DNA of 40,135 nucleotides from BS750m-G62 sp964577175 (lineage in GTDB: Bacteria; Planctomycetota; Phycisphaerae; FEN-1346). Positions within the stretch are counted from its first letter, which is position 1; every line of letters begins with the position of its first letter. A program made the position numbers and the translations under genes. Below are positions 1-7,217 of this stretch, piece by piece. The stretch covers positions 1-40,135 of the forward strand of contig CAZNYC010000021.1 of the NCBI GenBank assembly GCA_964577175.1, read 5' to 3'. Under the pieces are notes generated by a model, which did not search any database, was not told the DNA's origin, and worked only from the letters and a program-made list of their open reading frames with translations.

Positions 1-9
1 GCGGCGCAG

Positions 10-33
10 TCGTAGGCCGCGGCGTGCCGCGGC
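10..33. repeat. GC-rich palindrome fragment at window start
   Basis: The 22-base string GTAGGCCGCGG followed by CGTGCCGCGGC occurs here and again at about 29984-30005. It contains the self-complementary core GCCGCGGC. It lies just upstream of the GH4 gene and is probably the right part of an intergenic palindrome cut by the window edge. Confidence 0.5.
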
Positions 34-73
34 CGACATGTTGACGTGTACCATCAACCGACAGGAGGCAGAC

Positions 74-1513
74 ATGGGCAAGAAGATCGCATTCATCGGC
101 GCGGGCAGCGTGGTGTTCACGAAGACGCTTCTGTCGGACCTGATGGCGACGCCCGCCCTCGCCGGGGCGGAGTACGCCCTCATGAGCCGCACCATGCCCA
201 AACTCGAACGCATGACCAGGTTCGCCAAACGCATGATCCAGGAGAACGAGGTCGATGCGACGGTGTGGCACACGCTCGACCGGCGCGAGGCCATCCAGGA
301 CGCCGACTTCGTCGTGGTCATCTTCCAGATCGGCGGCCTCGACGCCTACAGCGTCGACTACGAGGTGCCGCTGAAGTACGGCGTGGACCAGTGTATCGGC
401 GATTCGCTCGGCCCGGGCGGGCTGTTCCGGTGCCTGCGGACGGTGCCGGAACTGGTGAAGATCGCCCGCGACATGGAAGAGGTGGCGGGGCCCGGGGCCG
501 TCATGCTCCAGTACGCGAACCCGATGGCGGCGAACTGCCTGGCCCTCGGGCGCGTGACCGACGTGCCTTTCGTCGGCCTCTGCCACGGCGTGCAGACGAC
601 GCTTCGCCTCATCGCCGGGTACGTGGGCGTGCCCGTCGAGGAGATCACGTACACGTGCGGGGGCATCAACCACATGGACTGGTTCCTGACGCTGGAGCAC
701 AACGGGCGGGACCTGTACCCGCGTCTGCGCGAGGTGTTCGAGAAACCTGAATACTATAAGAACGAGAAGGTGCGCGGCGAGGTGTTCCGGCACTTCGGGT
801 ACTTCATGACGGAGTCGACGGGGCACCTGTCGGAATACCTGCCGTGGTTCCGCAAGAACCGGAAGGCGCTGGACCTGTACTGCGACGAGCCGTCCTTCGG
901 CGGCGAGAGCGGGGCGTACTACCAGTACGCCAAGGCGCTGGCGGCGAAGTACGCCGAGCACGATCCGCTCGAGTTCGAGGACCCGACCATCGAGGCCCGC
1001 AGCGTGGAGTACTGCTCGTACATCGTCGAGGCCGTCGTCACGGGCAAGCCGTTCCGCCTGATGGGCAACGTGCCCAACCGCGGGTACGTCACGAACCTGC
1101 CGGACGGGTGCTGCGTGGAGGTGCCGACCTTCGTCGACGATACGGGCCTGCATCCGACGCACATCGGTGCCCTGCCGTCGCAGTTGGCCGCGTGCTGCAT
1201 GAGCAACGTCCAGGAACAGATCCTGACGGCCGAGGCGGCGCTGGAGGGCGACCCGGAGAAGGTGGTGCACGCGGCGGCGATGGACCCGCTGGCGGGGGCG
1301 GTCCTGACGCTCAAGGAGGCCCGCGACATGTGCGCCGAGATGCTCGAGCGAGAGCGCGAGTGGCTGCCGCAGTTCCAGGGCAAGGCCATCACGCCGAAGC
1401 CGGCGATCGTCATCCCGGAGGACGTGAAGCCGGTGGAGGTGCCGCTGGACCCGGCGCTGGCGATCAACAAGCGGTTCGGCGATCTGATTGAGCAGGAGAC
1501 GGGGGAGGAGTGA
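74..1513 (+). CDS. Glycoside hydrolase family 4 (alpha-galactosidase/alpha-glucosidase type)
   Basis: This 479-residue protein is an NAD- and metal-dependent GH4 glycosidase, a cytoplasmic family that opens alpha-glycosides by transient oxidation at C3. An N-terminal Rossmann motif, FIGAGSVVFT, lies at residues 7-16. The metal-site signature is visible: YANPM around 147-151, LCHGVQ with Cys170 and His171, and GINHMDW with His200. Length fits the family (430-480). The ATG at 74 was chosen over an upstream ATG at 38 because AGGAGG precedes it by a few bases and the Rossmann strand begins at once. Alpha-galactosidase (MelA) is the closest remembered match, but substrate cannot be read from sequence. 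One oddity is ALMSRTMPKL, where most members carry an Asp after the second strand; this could change cofactor preference. A strong hairpin terminator follows at 1574. Confidence 0.88.
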   Translation: MGKKIAFIGAGSVVFTKTLLSDLMATPALAGAEYALMSRTMPKLERMTRFAKRMIQENEVDATVWHTLDRREAIQDADFVVVIFQIGGLDAYSVDYEVPLKYGVDQCIGDSLGPGGLFRCLRTVPELVKIARDMEEVAGPGAVMLQYANPMAANCLALGRVTDVPFVGLCHGVQTTLRLIAGYVGVPVEEITYTCGGINHMDWFLTLEHNGRDLYPRLREVFEKPEYYKNEKVRGEVFRHFGYFMTESTGHLSEYLPWFRKNRKALDLYCDEPSFGGESGAYYQYAKALAAKYAEHDPLEFEDPTIEARSVEYCSYIVEAVVTGKPFRLMGNVPNRGYVTNLPDGCCVEVPTFVDDTGLHPTHIGALPSQLAACCMSNVQEQILTAEAALEGDPEKVVHAAAMDPLAGAVLTLKEARDMCAEMLEREREWLPQFQGKAITPKPAIVIPEDVKPVEVPLDPALAINKRFGDLIEQETGEE

Positions 1514-1573
1514 TTGCGGATTGCGGACCCGCCTTCGCCAAGGCTGCGGCGGGCACGTCTCGGATTTCCGATT

Positions 1574-1608
1574 GGCGCGGCGGGTGCGGAGACCCGCCGC
1601 GCCTTTCT
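1574..1608 (+). terminator. Terminator-like hairpin after the GH4 gene (repeat R9 copy)
   Basis: A perfect 12-bp stem, GGCGCGGCGGGT paired with ACCCGCCGCGCC, surrounds the 6-nt loop GCGGAG and is followed by TTTCT. It lies 60 bases after the GH4 stop and just before the efp promoter, so it would end the GH4 transcript. The hairpin belongs to repeat family R9, which recurs at 3613, 9102, 12063 and 12740. Confidence 0.65.
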
Positions 1609-1610
1609 CA

Positions 1611-1639
1611 TTGACGCCTCTGCCGCGGGCGGCTATCCT
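1611..1639 (+). promoter_or_regulatory. Sigma-70-type promoter for efp
   Basis: TTGACG (1611-1616), a 17-base spacer and TATCCT (1634-1639) match the consensus well. Transcription would start near 1646, giving efp a leader of about 205 nt. Confidence 0.6.
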
Positions 1640-1645
1640 TGCGGC

Positions 1646-1853
1646 TCTGAACCGCGCGGTTTGCACGGCGGAACGTGTGAGGTAAGGGCAGCGTGGCACG
1701 GTCGGCCTTGTCCGGGCGTGCAGCGCGGCAGTGGACGATCGCGGCGGGGAAGCCCCCGCCGTGGCACATCCGCTGTCCTGGGACGCCGCTGGAAACCGTG
1801 CCCACGCGTCCGCCGGTATCGTATCAACGCACACGGAAGTGGAGACGACGTTC
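1646..1853 (+). promoter_or_regulatory. Long 5' leader of efp
   Basis: This is the GC-rich region between the predicted start point and the efp ATG. It holds local inverted repeats such as GAACCGCGCGGTTT near 1647 and GGCGGGGAAGCCCCCGCC near 1742. I do not recognise a known riboswitch or a conserved small RNA in it. An in-frame ATG at 1731 would add 41 residues with no resemblance to EF-P and no ribosome-binding site, so the stretch is treated as non-coding. Confidence 0.35.
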
Positions 1854-2414
1854 ATGTCGATCAAAGCCATTGACGTACGGTCCGGCCAGGGGGTCATCTG
1901 GAAAGACGGCATCTGGATCGTCCAGGAGAACCAGAAGGTGGCCAAGGGCAAGGGCCGCTCGTACCAGTCCATCCGCCTGAAGAACCTGAAGACGGGGCAG
2001 GTGGTCGAGGACCGGTTCCGCACCGAGGAGGAGTTCGAGCAGGCGATCATCCAGCGCCAGCCCGCCCAGTACCTCTACACGGACGCCGAGGGGCACAAGT
2101 TCATGGACATGGAGACGTTCGAGGAGGTGAACGTCCCCGACGAACTCATCGGCGACCAGCGGGTGTACCTGACGCCGAGCCTCGAGGTGATCCTTGGCTG
2201 GCTGGAAGGCAATCCCATCACCGTGGACCTGCCCTTCACCGTCGTGCTGGAGGTGGAGGAGACCCCGCCGCAACTGAAAGGCGCCACGGCCACCAACCAG
2301 TTGAAGGACGCCGAGTGCAAGGGCGGGGCGAAGGTCAGGGTCCCCCCGTTCGTCGAGAAGGGCGAGACGATCAAGGTCGACACCCGCACGGGGGAGTACA
2401 TGGAGCGGGCGTAG
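1854..2414 (+). CDS. efp: Translation elongation factor P
   Basis: EF-P (186 residues, normal length) binds between the P and E sites of the ribosome and relieves stalling at polyproline stretches. The three OB/KOW-like domains are all represented, ending in the conserved C-terminal VRVPPFVEKGETIKVDTR. The loop that carries the modified residue reads VAKGKGRSY, placing a lysine at position 33, equivalent to E. coli Lys34; the usual Pro before GKG is Lys here. The start at 1854 follows GGAG about 11 bases upstream and matches the family N-terminus. No lysyl-modifying epmA/epmB gene is visible in the window, so how or whether Lys33 is modified is unknown. Confidence 0.95.
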   Translation: MSIKAIDVRSGQGVIWKDGIWIVQENQKVAKGKGRSYQSIRLKNLKTGQVVEDRFRTEEEFEQAIIQRQPAQYLYTDAEGHKFMDMETFEEVNVPDELIGDQRVYLTPSLEVILGWLEGNPITVDLPFTVVLEVEETPPQLKGATATNQLKDAECKGGAKVRVPPFVEKGETIKVDTRTGEYMERA

Positions 2415-2464
2415 GACATCTGAGACCGGCTCCCGGCGAGGCAGCCGGGGCGGCCGGCAAGACA

Positions 2465-2587
2465 GCAATGATCAACAGGGAATGATGAACGCCGAATGAT
2501 GAACGGGGACGCCACAACGACCGGGGCGCAGCGACGGTTCGTTCATCATTGAGCACTCATCATTGCTCGTTCATGATTGTTGTTTTT
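2465..2587. repeat. R1 palindromic repeat, copy 1
   Basis: An inverted repeat of about 120 bp. The left arm has three AATGATGAAC-like units spaced 14 bases apart; the right arm has GTTCATCATTGAGC and related units; it ends in TTGTTGTTTTT. The right edge touches the stop codon of the minus-strand gene at 2587. Related copies lie at 3806, 9547 and 11760, all in the same orientation. Confidence 0.85.
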
Positions 2588-3318
2588 CACCCGGCCGCAA
2601 GGACCAGGTACGCCACCCATGCCACGGCGCCGAGGGCGACGGCGGCCAGGGCGGCGGCGAGCGCCGCCAGGCGCCCCAACCGGCGATGCGTCGTCTCGAG
2701 CACGGCCTGGTAGGCCCAGAGCACCTGCCGGTGCGACGTCTCGAGTTGCCCGATGGCCGTCAGGTGCCGGCGCGAACTCTCCTCCATCGTCTGCATCGAC
2801 GCCGCCACCCCGCTCATCGTGTCGAGCACGGACGTAAGGAGGATGTTCTGCCGCTCGAGCAGGCGGTTCGTCTGGACGATGTGGTCGGTCTGGTCGGACG
2901 TGAGTTCAGGCAGTTGGCGGACGGTGCGGAGCAGGGACTCGCTCGTGTCGCGATGGCCCTGGAGTTCCCGGCCGAGCGTGCCGAGCGAATCCAGCCCTTC
3001 CATCCACGCCGGGTCGAGCGGATCGATGCGCGGCGAGGCGGCGCGGCCGGTCGTGCCTCGGCGCGAGGCGGAAGGCTTCCGCTGCGTTCCCGGCGGGTGG
3101 GGCGGCGCGGGCGGTCCGGCCGCGGGCGCCCGGCGGGCTTCCGGCGGGACGGACGCGACCGCGTCCGCCGCGCCGGTCTCGTCGGCGACGGCGGTGCCGA
3201 CCAGGGCGAGCGTCCCCGTGGCGCCGGACCAGGCCGTCTCCGCCGCCATCGCCGGGGCGGGTTCGTGTTTGCCGGCGAAGAAGGCGCGGACGCGGCTCAT
3301 CATACTCAGCGTAGACAT
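2587..3318 (-). CDS. Hypothetical coiled-coil protein with C-terminal membrane anchor
   Basis: I do not recognise this 243-residue protein. Its layout is clear. Residues 1-30 are polar, about 45-95 form an Ala/Pro/Arg-rich linker, and about 100-210 are strongly helical with heptad-like Leu spacing (EGLDSLGTLGRELQGH onward). Residues about 215-241 form one hydrophobic segment rich in Ala, Leu and Val, which ends the protein. That pattern suggests a tail-anchored inner-membrane protein with a cytoplasmic coiled coil. The start at 3318 is the first ATG; a second Met at residue 6 is possible. It stands alone between two repeat-filled gaps. The R1 repeat begins exactly at its stop codon. A role cannot be assigned. 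Confidence 0.7.
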   Translation of the reverse strand: MSTLSMMSRVRAFFAGKHEPAPAMAAETAWSGATGTLALVGTAVADETGAADAVASVPPEARRAPAAGPPAPPHPPGTQRKPSASRRGTTGRAASPRIDPLDPAWMEGLDSLGTLGRELQGHRDTSESLLRTVRQLPELTSDQTDHIVQTNRLLERQNILLTSVLDTMSGVAASMQTMEESSRRHLTAIGQLETSHRQVLWAYQAVLETTHRRLGRLAALAAALAAVALGAVAWVAYLVLAAG

Positions 3319-3455
3319 GCCGACCTCTCGTTTAGTTGCGGGGCGGCCGGAAGGGGACGGCGAACTCCGGCCGGCGTATCCCCTCGCTCCCTGGATTTAT
3401 CGGACGATGGAGGGAGAGGCTTTAAGAAAAGCGGCCCGCGGTGAGGCAAGACCTC

Positions 3456-3516
3456 GGTACCCCGCAAACCCCTTGAGCCCCGCAAGGGGGGAAAGCGATT
3501 CTGTCGCCGCTGCCGG
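3456..3516. repeat. R5 repeat, copy 1
   Basis: It shares the blocks GAGCCCCGCA, GGGG, TTCTGTCGC and GCTGCCG, in order, with 11936-11988. The first two blocks form a small CCCC/GGGG hairpin. Confidence 0.6.
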
Positions 3517-3521
3517 GGCTC

Positions 3522-3563
3522 ACTCCCCCTGACCGCGTCCCTCTCCCGCCGGGGGAGAGGGGA
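3522..3563. repeat. R3 repeat, single copy (diverged)
   Basis: A diverged member of the R3 family: CTCCCCCTGACC, then CCCTCTCCC and GGGAGAGGGG as the two stem arms around GCCGGG. Better copies lie at 5236, 5332, 8271, 8408 and 13698. Confidence 0.6.
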
Positions 3564-3583
3564 TTTCCCCGCACGTACGTGCG

Positions 3584-3719
3584 GGGCTACCCGTACAACG
3601 CTAACGTGTGCGGGGCGGGTCTCCGCACCCGCCGCGCAGCCCCAAAAAGGGCGTTTCGAGCGCGGTGGGTACTCCAGACCCAGCGCGCAAAACGGGGACT
3701 TAGCGTTGTAGTGCTACCC
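3584..3719. repeat. 136-bp element with inverted ends
   Basis: The outer arms are GGGCTACCCGTACAACGCTAA at the left and TTAGCGTTGTAGTGCTACCC at the right; the inner 11 bases TACAACGCTAA are a perfect inverted match (3594-3604 with 3700-3710). Inside are an R9 hairpin and a second hairpin of similar form. There is no room for a transposase, so it could be a MITE-like element or a large nested palindrome. Confidence 0.5.
3613..3637. repeat. R9 hairpin copy
   Basis: GGGCGGGTCTCCGCACCCGC, the reverse-orientation form of the R9 hairpin. The following bases, up to about 3656, match the reverse complement of 9133-9158, so R9 extends beyond the hairpin. Confidence 0.6.
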
Positions 3720-3805
3720 TCTTCCCGCCGCTCCGGGGCGGAGGACGCGGCGTCCGGGCCCCCGGTTTGGGGCAGGCCGGGCGCCCGCGGGTCGGACGGC
3801 CCATC

Positions 3806-3900
3806 GGCAATGACGAACGGGAAATGATGAATGCGGAATGATGAACGGAAACGGCCGACGACCGCCGCGCGGGCCGTTCGTTCGTCATGGTTGTTTTGCC
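3806..3900. repeat. R1 palindromic repeat, copy 2 (short)
   Basis: The left arm begins GGCAATGACGAACGGG and the right arm holds CGTTCGTCATGG before TTGTTTTGCC. ATGACGAAC pairs with GTTCGTCAT, whereas other copies have ATGATGAAC with GTTCATCAT, so both arms changed together. It begins 25 bases after the frr stop, in the direction of frr transcription. Confidence 0.8.
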
Positions 3901-3924
3901 GTCCGAGCGCGGCGTGGCGGCCGC

Positions 3925-4485
3925 TCAGACTTCCATGATTTCGTGGGTCTTGTGCTGGACGGCGTCGTCGACCTGTTTCTCGTAGGTGTGGACGAGTTCG
4001 GTGGCGTCGTCGCGGGCCTTGCGGGCGTCGTCTTCGCCGACGTTCTTTTCCTTCTCCTCGGCGTCGATATGTTTGATGGCGTCTCGGCGGATGTTGCGGA
4101 GCGCGATCTTCGTCTCCTCGCCCTGTTCCTTGACCTGGGTGACGAGTTGCTGCCGCCGCTCCTCGGAGAGGGGCGGGATCTGGAGCCGGATCACCTTGCC
4201 GTCCACCGCCGGCGTGATGCCGAGGTCCGAGCCCTGGAGGGCCTTGTTGATGTCGCCCACGCTGCCGGGGTCGTACGGCTTGACGACGAGCAGGAGCGGG
4301 TCGGGCACGGTCACGCTGGCCAGTTGCCGCAGTTCCGTCGGGCTGCCGTAATAGTCCACCTTGATGTGTTCGACGAGACCGGCCGAGGCGCGCCCCGTCC
4401 GGACGGTCCGGAGGTTGTGTCGGAGGTGCTCGGCGGCTTTCTGCATCTTGTCTTCGGCTTCGAGGAGAATGTCGTCTACGGGCAC
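3925..4485 (-). CDS. frr: Ribosome recycling factor
   Basis: RRF splits post-termination ribosomes together with EF-G. The 186-residue length is typical. The family N-terminus VDDILLEAEDKMQKA and the conserved LRTGRAS-type stretch (VRTGRASAGLVEHIKVDYYGS) are present, as are PLLLVVKPYDP and the C-terminal helices with RRDAIKHI. I chose the GTG at 4485 rather than the TTG at 4500. The GTG gives the family N-terminus, has GGGGGA seven bases upstream, and starts four bases after the pyrH stop, which favours coupled translation. It is the last gene of the rpsB-tsf-pyrH-frr cluster. A short R1 repeat follows 25 bases after the stop. Confidence 0.96.
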   Translation of the reverse strand: MPVDDILLEAEDKMQKAAEHLRHNLRTVRTGRASAGLVEHIKVDYYGSPTELRQLASVTVPDPLLLVVKPYDPGSVGDINKALQGSDLGITPAVDGKVIRLQIPPLSEERRQQLVTQVKEQGEETKIALRNIRRDAIKHIDAEEKEKNVGEDDARKARDDATELVHTYEKQVDDAVQHKTHEIMEV

Positions 4486-4489
4486 GGTG

Positions 4490-5209
4490 CTATCCCCCAA
4501 TGCGGGTTCCGATCGATTCGCCGGCGATGATGCGGCGCACGTTGCCGTCCCGCCACAGGTTGAACACGACGATCGGGATGTCGTTGTCCTTGCAGAGCGA
4601 GATGGCGGCCACGTCGATGACCTTGAGGTTGCGGCGGATGACGTCGTCGTAGGTCAGGGCGTCGTAGCGCTCGGCGTCGGGGTCCGTCTCGGGGTCGGCC
4701 GAGTACACGCCGTCCACCTTGGTGGCCTTGAGGAGGACGTCGGCCTGGAGTTCGCTGGCGCGGAGGGCGGCGGAGGTGTCCGTGGTGAAGAACGGGTTCC
4801 CCGTGCCGGCGCAGAGGATGACGATGCGGCCCTTTTCGAGGTGGCGGACGCAGCGGCGTCGGATGAACGGCTCGGCCACGTCGTGCATCTCGATGGCGGA
4901 CTGGACCCGCGTGTCGAGGCCGAGCGTTTCCAGGCTGTCCTGCAGCGCCAGGCCGTTCAGGACGGTGGCGGTCATGCCCATGTAGTCGGCGGTGGCGCGG
5001 CTGATGCCGGCCTCTTTCGAGAACAGGGCGCCCCGGAGAAAGTTGCCGCCGCCCACGACGACGGCCAGTTGGCACCCGTCGTCGGCCGCTTCCTGGATCT
5101 GCCGGGCGACGGTGCGGACGGCCTCGGGGTCTAGCCCGAACTGGCCGCGCCGGCAAAACCCCTCGCCGCTGATCTTCAGCAGGACACGTTGGTAGGCGCA
5201 GCCGGCCAT
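4490..5209 (-). CDS. pyrH: UMP kinase
   Basis: PyrH phosphorylates UMP to UDP in pyrimidine synthesis and belongs to the amino-acid-kinase fold. The 239-residue protein shows the nucleotide-binding start RVLLKISGEGF, the glycine loop VVGGGNFLRG, the UMP-site region DYMGMTATVLNGLAL, and the ATP-site stretch GTGNPFFTTDTSAALRA. The KATKVDGVYSADP segment is diagnostic. The reading frame runs open through the upstream repeat to 5341; the ATG at 5209 was chosen because it yields the family N-terminus, although its ribosome-binding site (GGAA) is weak. The gap to tsf is filled by an R3 inverted pair. Confidence 0.96.
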   Translation of the reverse strand: MAGCAYQRVLLKISGEGFCRRGQFGLDPEAVRTVARQIQEAADDGCQLAVVVGGGNFLRGALFSKEAGISRATADYMGMTATVLNGLALQDSLETLGLDTRVQSAIEMHDVAEPFIRRRCVRHLEKGRIVILCAGTGNPFFTTDTSAALRASELQADVLLKATKVDGVYSADPETDPDAERYDALTYDDVIRRNLKVIDVAAISLCKDNDIPIVVFNLWRDGNVRRIIAGESIGTRIGG

Positions 5210-5235
5210 GGATGATTCCGCGCGGTGTTCCCGTT

Positions 5236-5373
5236 CCCTCGCCCCTCGTGGGAGAGGGGTAGGGTGAGGGGGTGGCATGGCCACGCTTGCGTGGCCATGA
5301 GGCCGCTCGTGGCACATGCCACCCGGCACAGTCACCCTCACCCCGTCCCTCTCCCGTCAAGGGAGAGGGGGAG
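5236..5373. repeat. R3 inverted pair inside the tsf-pyrH gap
   Basis: Two R3 copies face each other, at 5236-5272 (GGGAGAGGGGTAGGGTGAGG side) and 5332-5373 (CCCTCACCCCGTCCCTCTCCC side). Between them GGTGGCATG (about 5271) pairs with CATGCCACC (about 5325), and the centre CATGGCCACGC TTG CGTGGCCATG forms its own hairpin. Most of the 178-bp gap between these co-directional genes is thus one large cruciform. Confidence 0.8.
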
Positions 5374-5387
5374 TATGGAACTTCCTC

Positions 5388-5996
5388 TTACTCCGATTCG
5401 CCGGTCTCGCCCACCTGGAACCGGGCAAACCGCTTGACGACGATATTCTCGCCGATCGTGGCGATGGCTTCGTTCAAAACGTCCTGGACCGTCCGGTCCT
5501 CGTCCTTGACGAACGGCTGCTCCAGGAGGACCGTCTGGCTGTACCACTTGTTGAGTTTGCCTTCCACGATCTTGTCGATGATCTCGTCGGGTTTGCCCTC
5601 GTCTTTCATCTGCTCGCGGGCGATGCGGCGTTCGGTTTCGACGAGTTCCTGCGGCACTTCATCGCGGCTGACGGCCAGGGGGGCGGTGGCGCAGATGTGC
5701 AGGCACAGGTCCCCGAGCAGCGCATGGAACTGCTCGTTCTTGGCGACGAAATCCGTCTCGCAATTCACCTCGAGCAGCACGCCCACCTTACCGTTGTGAT
5801 GGATGTAGGCATGGATGCGGCCTTCGGCGGTGGTGCGGGCGGCCTTTTTTTCGGCCGTCACGAGGCCCTTCTTGCGGAGGATCTCGACCGCCGTGTCCAG
5901 GTTGCCGTCGGCTTCCTCCAGGGCCTTCTTGCAGTCCATCATGCCCTGGCCGGTGCGTTCGCGGAGTTTCTTGACTTCCTCTGCACTGATCGCCAT
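5388..5996 (-). CDS. tsf: Translation elongation factor Ts
   Basis: EF-Ts exchanges GDP for GTP on EF-Tu. The 202-residue protein is of the short type, with less dimerisation sequence than the 283-residue E. coli protein. The N-terminal UBA-like domain begins MAISAEEVKKLRERTGQGMMDCKKAL, and the core motif NCETDFVAKNEQF lies near residues 77-89. The C-terminal VLLEQPFVKDEDRTV and VVKRFARFQVGE are standard. The ATG at 5996 has AGGAGA at a good distance and matches the family start; the frame is open further upstream without homology. It lies 139 bases downstream of rpsB, whose promoter probably drives it. Confidence 0.96.
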   Translation of the reverse strand: MAISAEEVKKLRERTGQGMMDCKKALEEADGNLDTAVEILRKKGLVTAEKKAARTTAEGRIHAYIHHNGKVGVLLEVNCETDFVAKNEQFHALLGDLCLHICATAPLAVSRDEVPQELVETERRIAREQMKDEGKPDEIIDKIVEGKLNKWYSQTVLLEQPFVKDEDRTVQDVLNEAIATIGENIVVKRFARFQVGETGESE

Positions 5997-6135
5997 CGAT
6001 TCGGTTCTCCTGCTTCGCGTGAGGGTGGTTGCTCGTGCGTCGGGCGCGGCATGGAGACGGGCCGCACGCCGGGACGGGTCCGCCGCGGCGGCCGGCGGGT
6101 CCGGTCGGCGCGGCCGGCGCGGGACAGCGGTTCGG

Positions 6136-7131
6136 TCACGCTCCGCCGCCGGTGGACGCGTCGTCGGCCGCGGAGGTGTCGTCCGACCCGGCCGCGGGGG
6201 CCGCATCGGGCTGGGCGGCGGGCGCCGCGTCGCCTTGGGCCTTTGCCTGTGGCGGGGCCTCGGCCTCGGGTTTAGCCTCGGGCTCGGGTTTTTCGTCGGT
6301 CTTCTCGGTGTCGGCCTGAAGGTCGGGGTGCGGCTCGGGAATGGGCATCTCGGGCTTGGGGCGCTCGCCGGCCTTGCGGCGGGCGCGGGGACGCTTCGGC
6401 GCGCGGGGCAGGGCCTTGCCCTCGCCCTCGGTCGCGGCGCGGGCGGCCCGGTTGGCCAGGCCCTCGACGCACGCGTCGGCCAGTTGCTTGATTACCAGTT
6501 CGATCGACCGCATCGCGTCGTCGTTGCCGGGCACGACCACCGTCAGGTTGTCGGGGTCGGCTTCGGTGTCGGCGAGAGCGACGACGGGGATGTTGAGTTT
6601 GTTGGCCTCGCGGACGGCGTTTTTCTCGCGGACGGGGTCCACGACGACCAGGGCCCCCGGCAGCCGCTCCATGTTGCGGATGCCGTCGAGGTTCCGCTTG
6701 ATCTTCCGCAGTTCCCGCTGGAGCGAGGCGATCATCTTCTTGGAGTACCGGTTGATCTCGCCGGATTCCTCGAGGGCCTCCAGTTCCTCCAGGCGCCCGA
6801 GGCGGGAGCGGATCGTCCGGAAGTTCGTGAGCGTGCCCCCGAGCCAGCGGTAACTGACGTACGGCATGAGGGCTCGCTGGGCCTCCGCCTCGATGGAAGC
6901 GCGGGCCTGGCGTTTCGTCCCGACGAAGAGGACGTCCTTGTCCTCGGCCACGAGGCGCGACAGGAACTTCTGGGCCTGCACGATGCCGCGAACCGTCTCG
7001 CGCACGTCGATGATATGGATGAAGTTCCGACGCCCGTAGATGTACGGCTCCATCTTCGGGTTCCAGCGGCTGGCGGGGTGCCCGAAGTGGATACCGGCGT
7101 CAATCAGATCCCTGACCTGCAACTGTGCCAA
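6136..7131 (-). CDS. rpsB: 30S ribosomal protein S2 with long acidic/Pro/Ala C-terminal tail
   Basis: S2 sits on the back of the small subunit near S1. Residues 1 to about 230 are a normal S2 core: LIDAGIHFGHPASRWNPKM, YIYGRRNFIHIIDV, VLFVGTKRQA, YRWLGGTLTNF and VVVVDP-like VVVDPVREKNAV. About 100 further residues follow that most S2 proteins lack. They begin with a basic patch rich in Arg and Lys, then become Glu/Pro/Ala/Lys-rich and low in complexity. The TTG at 7131 was chosen because AGGAGAG lies five bases upstream and no ATG fits; it is the first gene of the operon with a strong promoter at 7189-7217. Confidence 0.95.
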   Translation of the reverse strand: MAQLQVRDLIDAGIHFGHPASRWNPKMEPYIYGRRNFIHIIDVRETVRGIVQAQKFLSRLVAEDKDVLFVGTKRQARASIEAEAQRALMPYVSYRWLGGTLTNFRTIRSRLGRLEELEALEESGEINRYSKKMIASLQRELRKIKRNLDGIRNMERLPGALVVVDPVREKNAVREANKLNIPVVALADTEADPDNLTVVVPGNDDAMRSIELVIKQLADACVEGLANRAARAATEGEGKALPRAPKRPRARRKAGERPKPEMPIPEPHPDLQADTEKTDEKPEPEAKPEAEAPPQAKAQGDAAPAAQPDAAPAAGSDDTSAADDASTGGGA

Positions 7132-7188
7132 ATGTGCCTCTCCTGTTCTGTGCGCGCACACGTTCTCCGGACCTACGATGAATGTGGC

Positions 7189-7217
7189 AGGATACGCCGC
7201 CGTGGGACGGGTGTCAA
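7189..7217 (-). promoter_or_regulatory. Promoter of the rpsB-tsf-pyrH-frr operon
   Basis: On the minus strand, TTGACA (7217-7212), a 17-base spacer and TATCCT (7194-7189) form a near-consensus sigma-70 site. The TGA stop codon of the upstream DHH gene is contained in the -35 hexamer. The start point would be near 7182, leaving a leader of about 50 nt. Confidence 0.75.

Larger units (their letters stand above)
3319..3924. other. Gene-free mosaic of palindromic repeats
   Basis: No convincing gene is seen in these 606 bases. From left to right they hold an R5 copy (3456-3516), an R3 copy (3522-3563), a 136-bp element with inverted ends (3584-3719) that encloses an R9 hairpin, and an R1 copy (3806-3900). 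Short ORFs here lie inside repeats and have no ribosome-binding sites. Confidence 0.7.

Noticed and set aside
2465..2587. AATGATGAA units as a possible CRISPR array
   Set aside because: The units are 14 bases apart, without unique spacers of constant length, and they face inverted copies. No cas gene is present.
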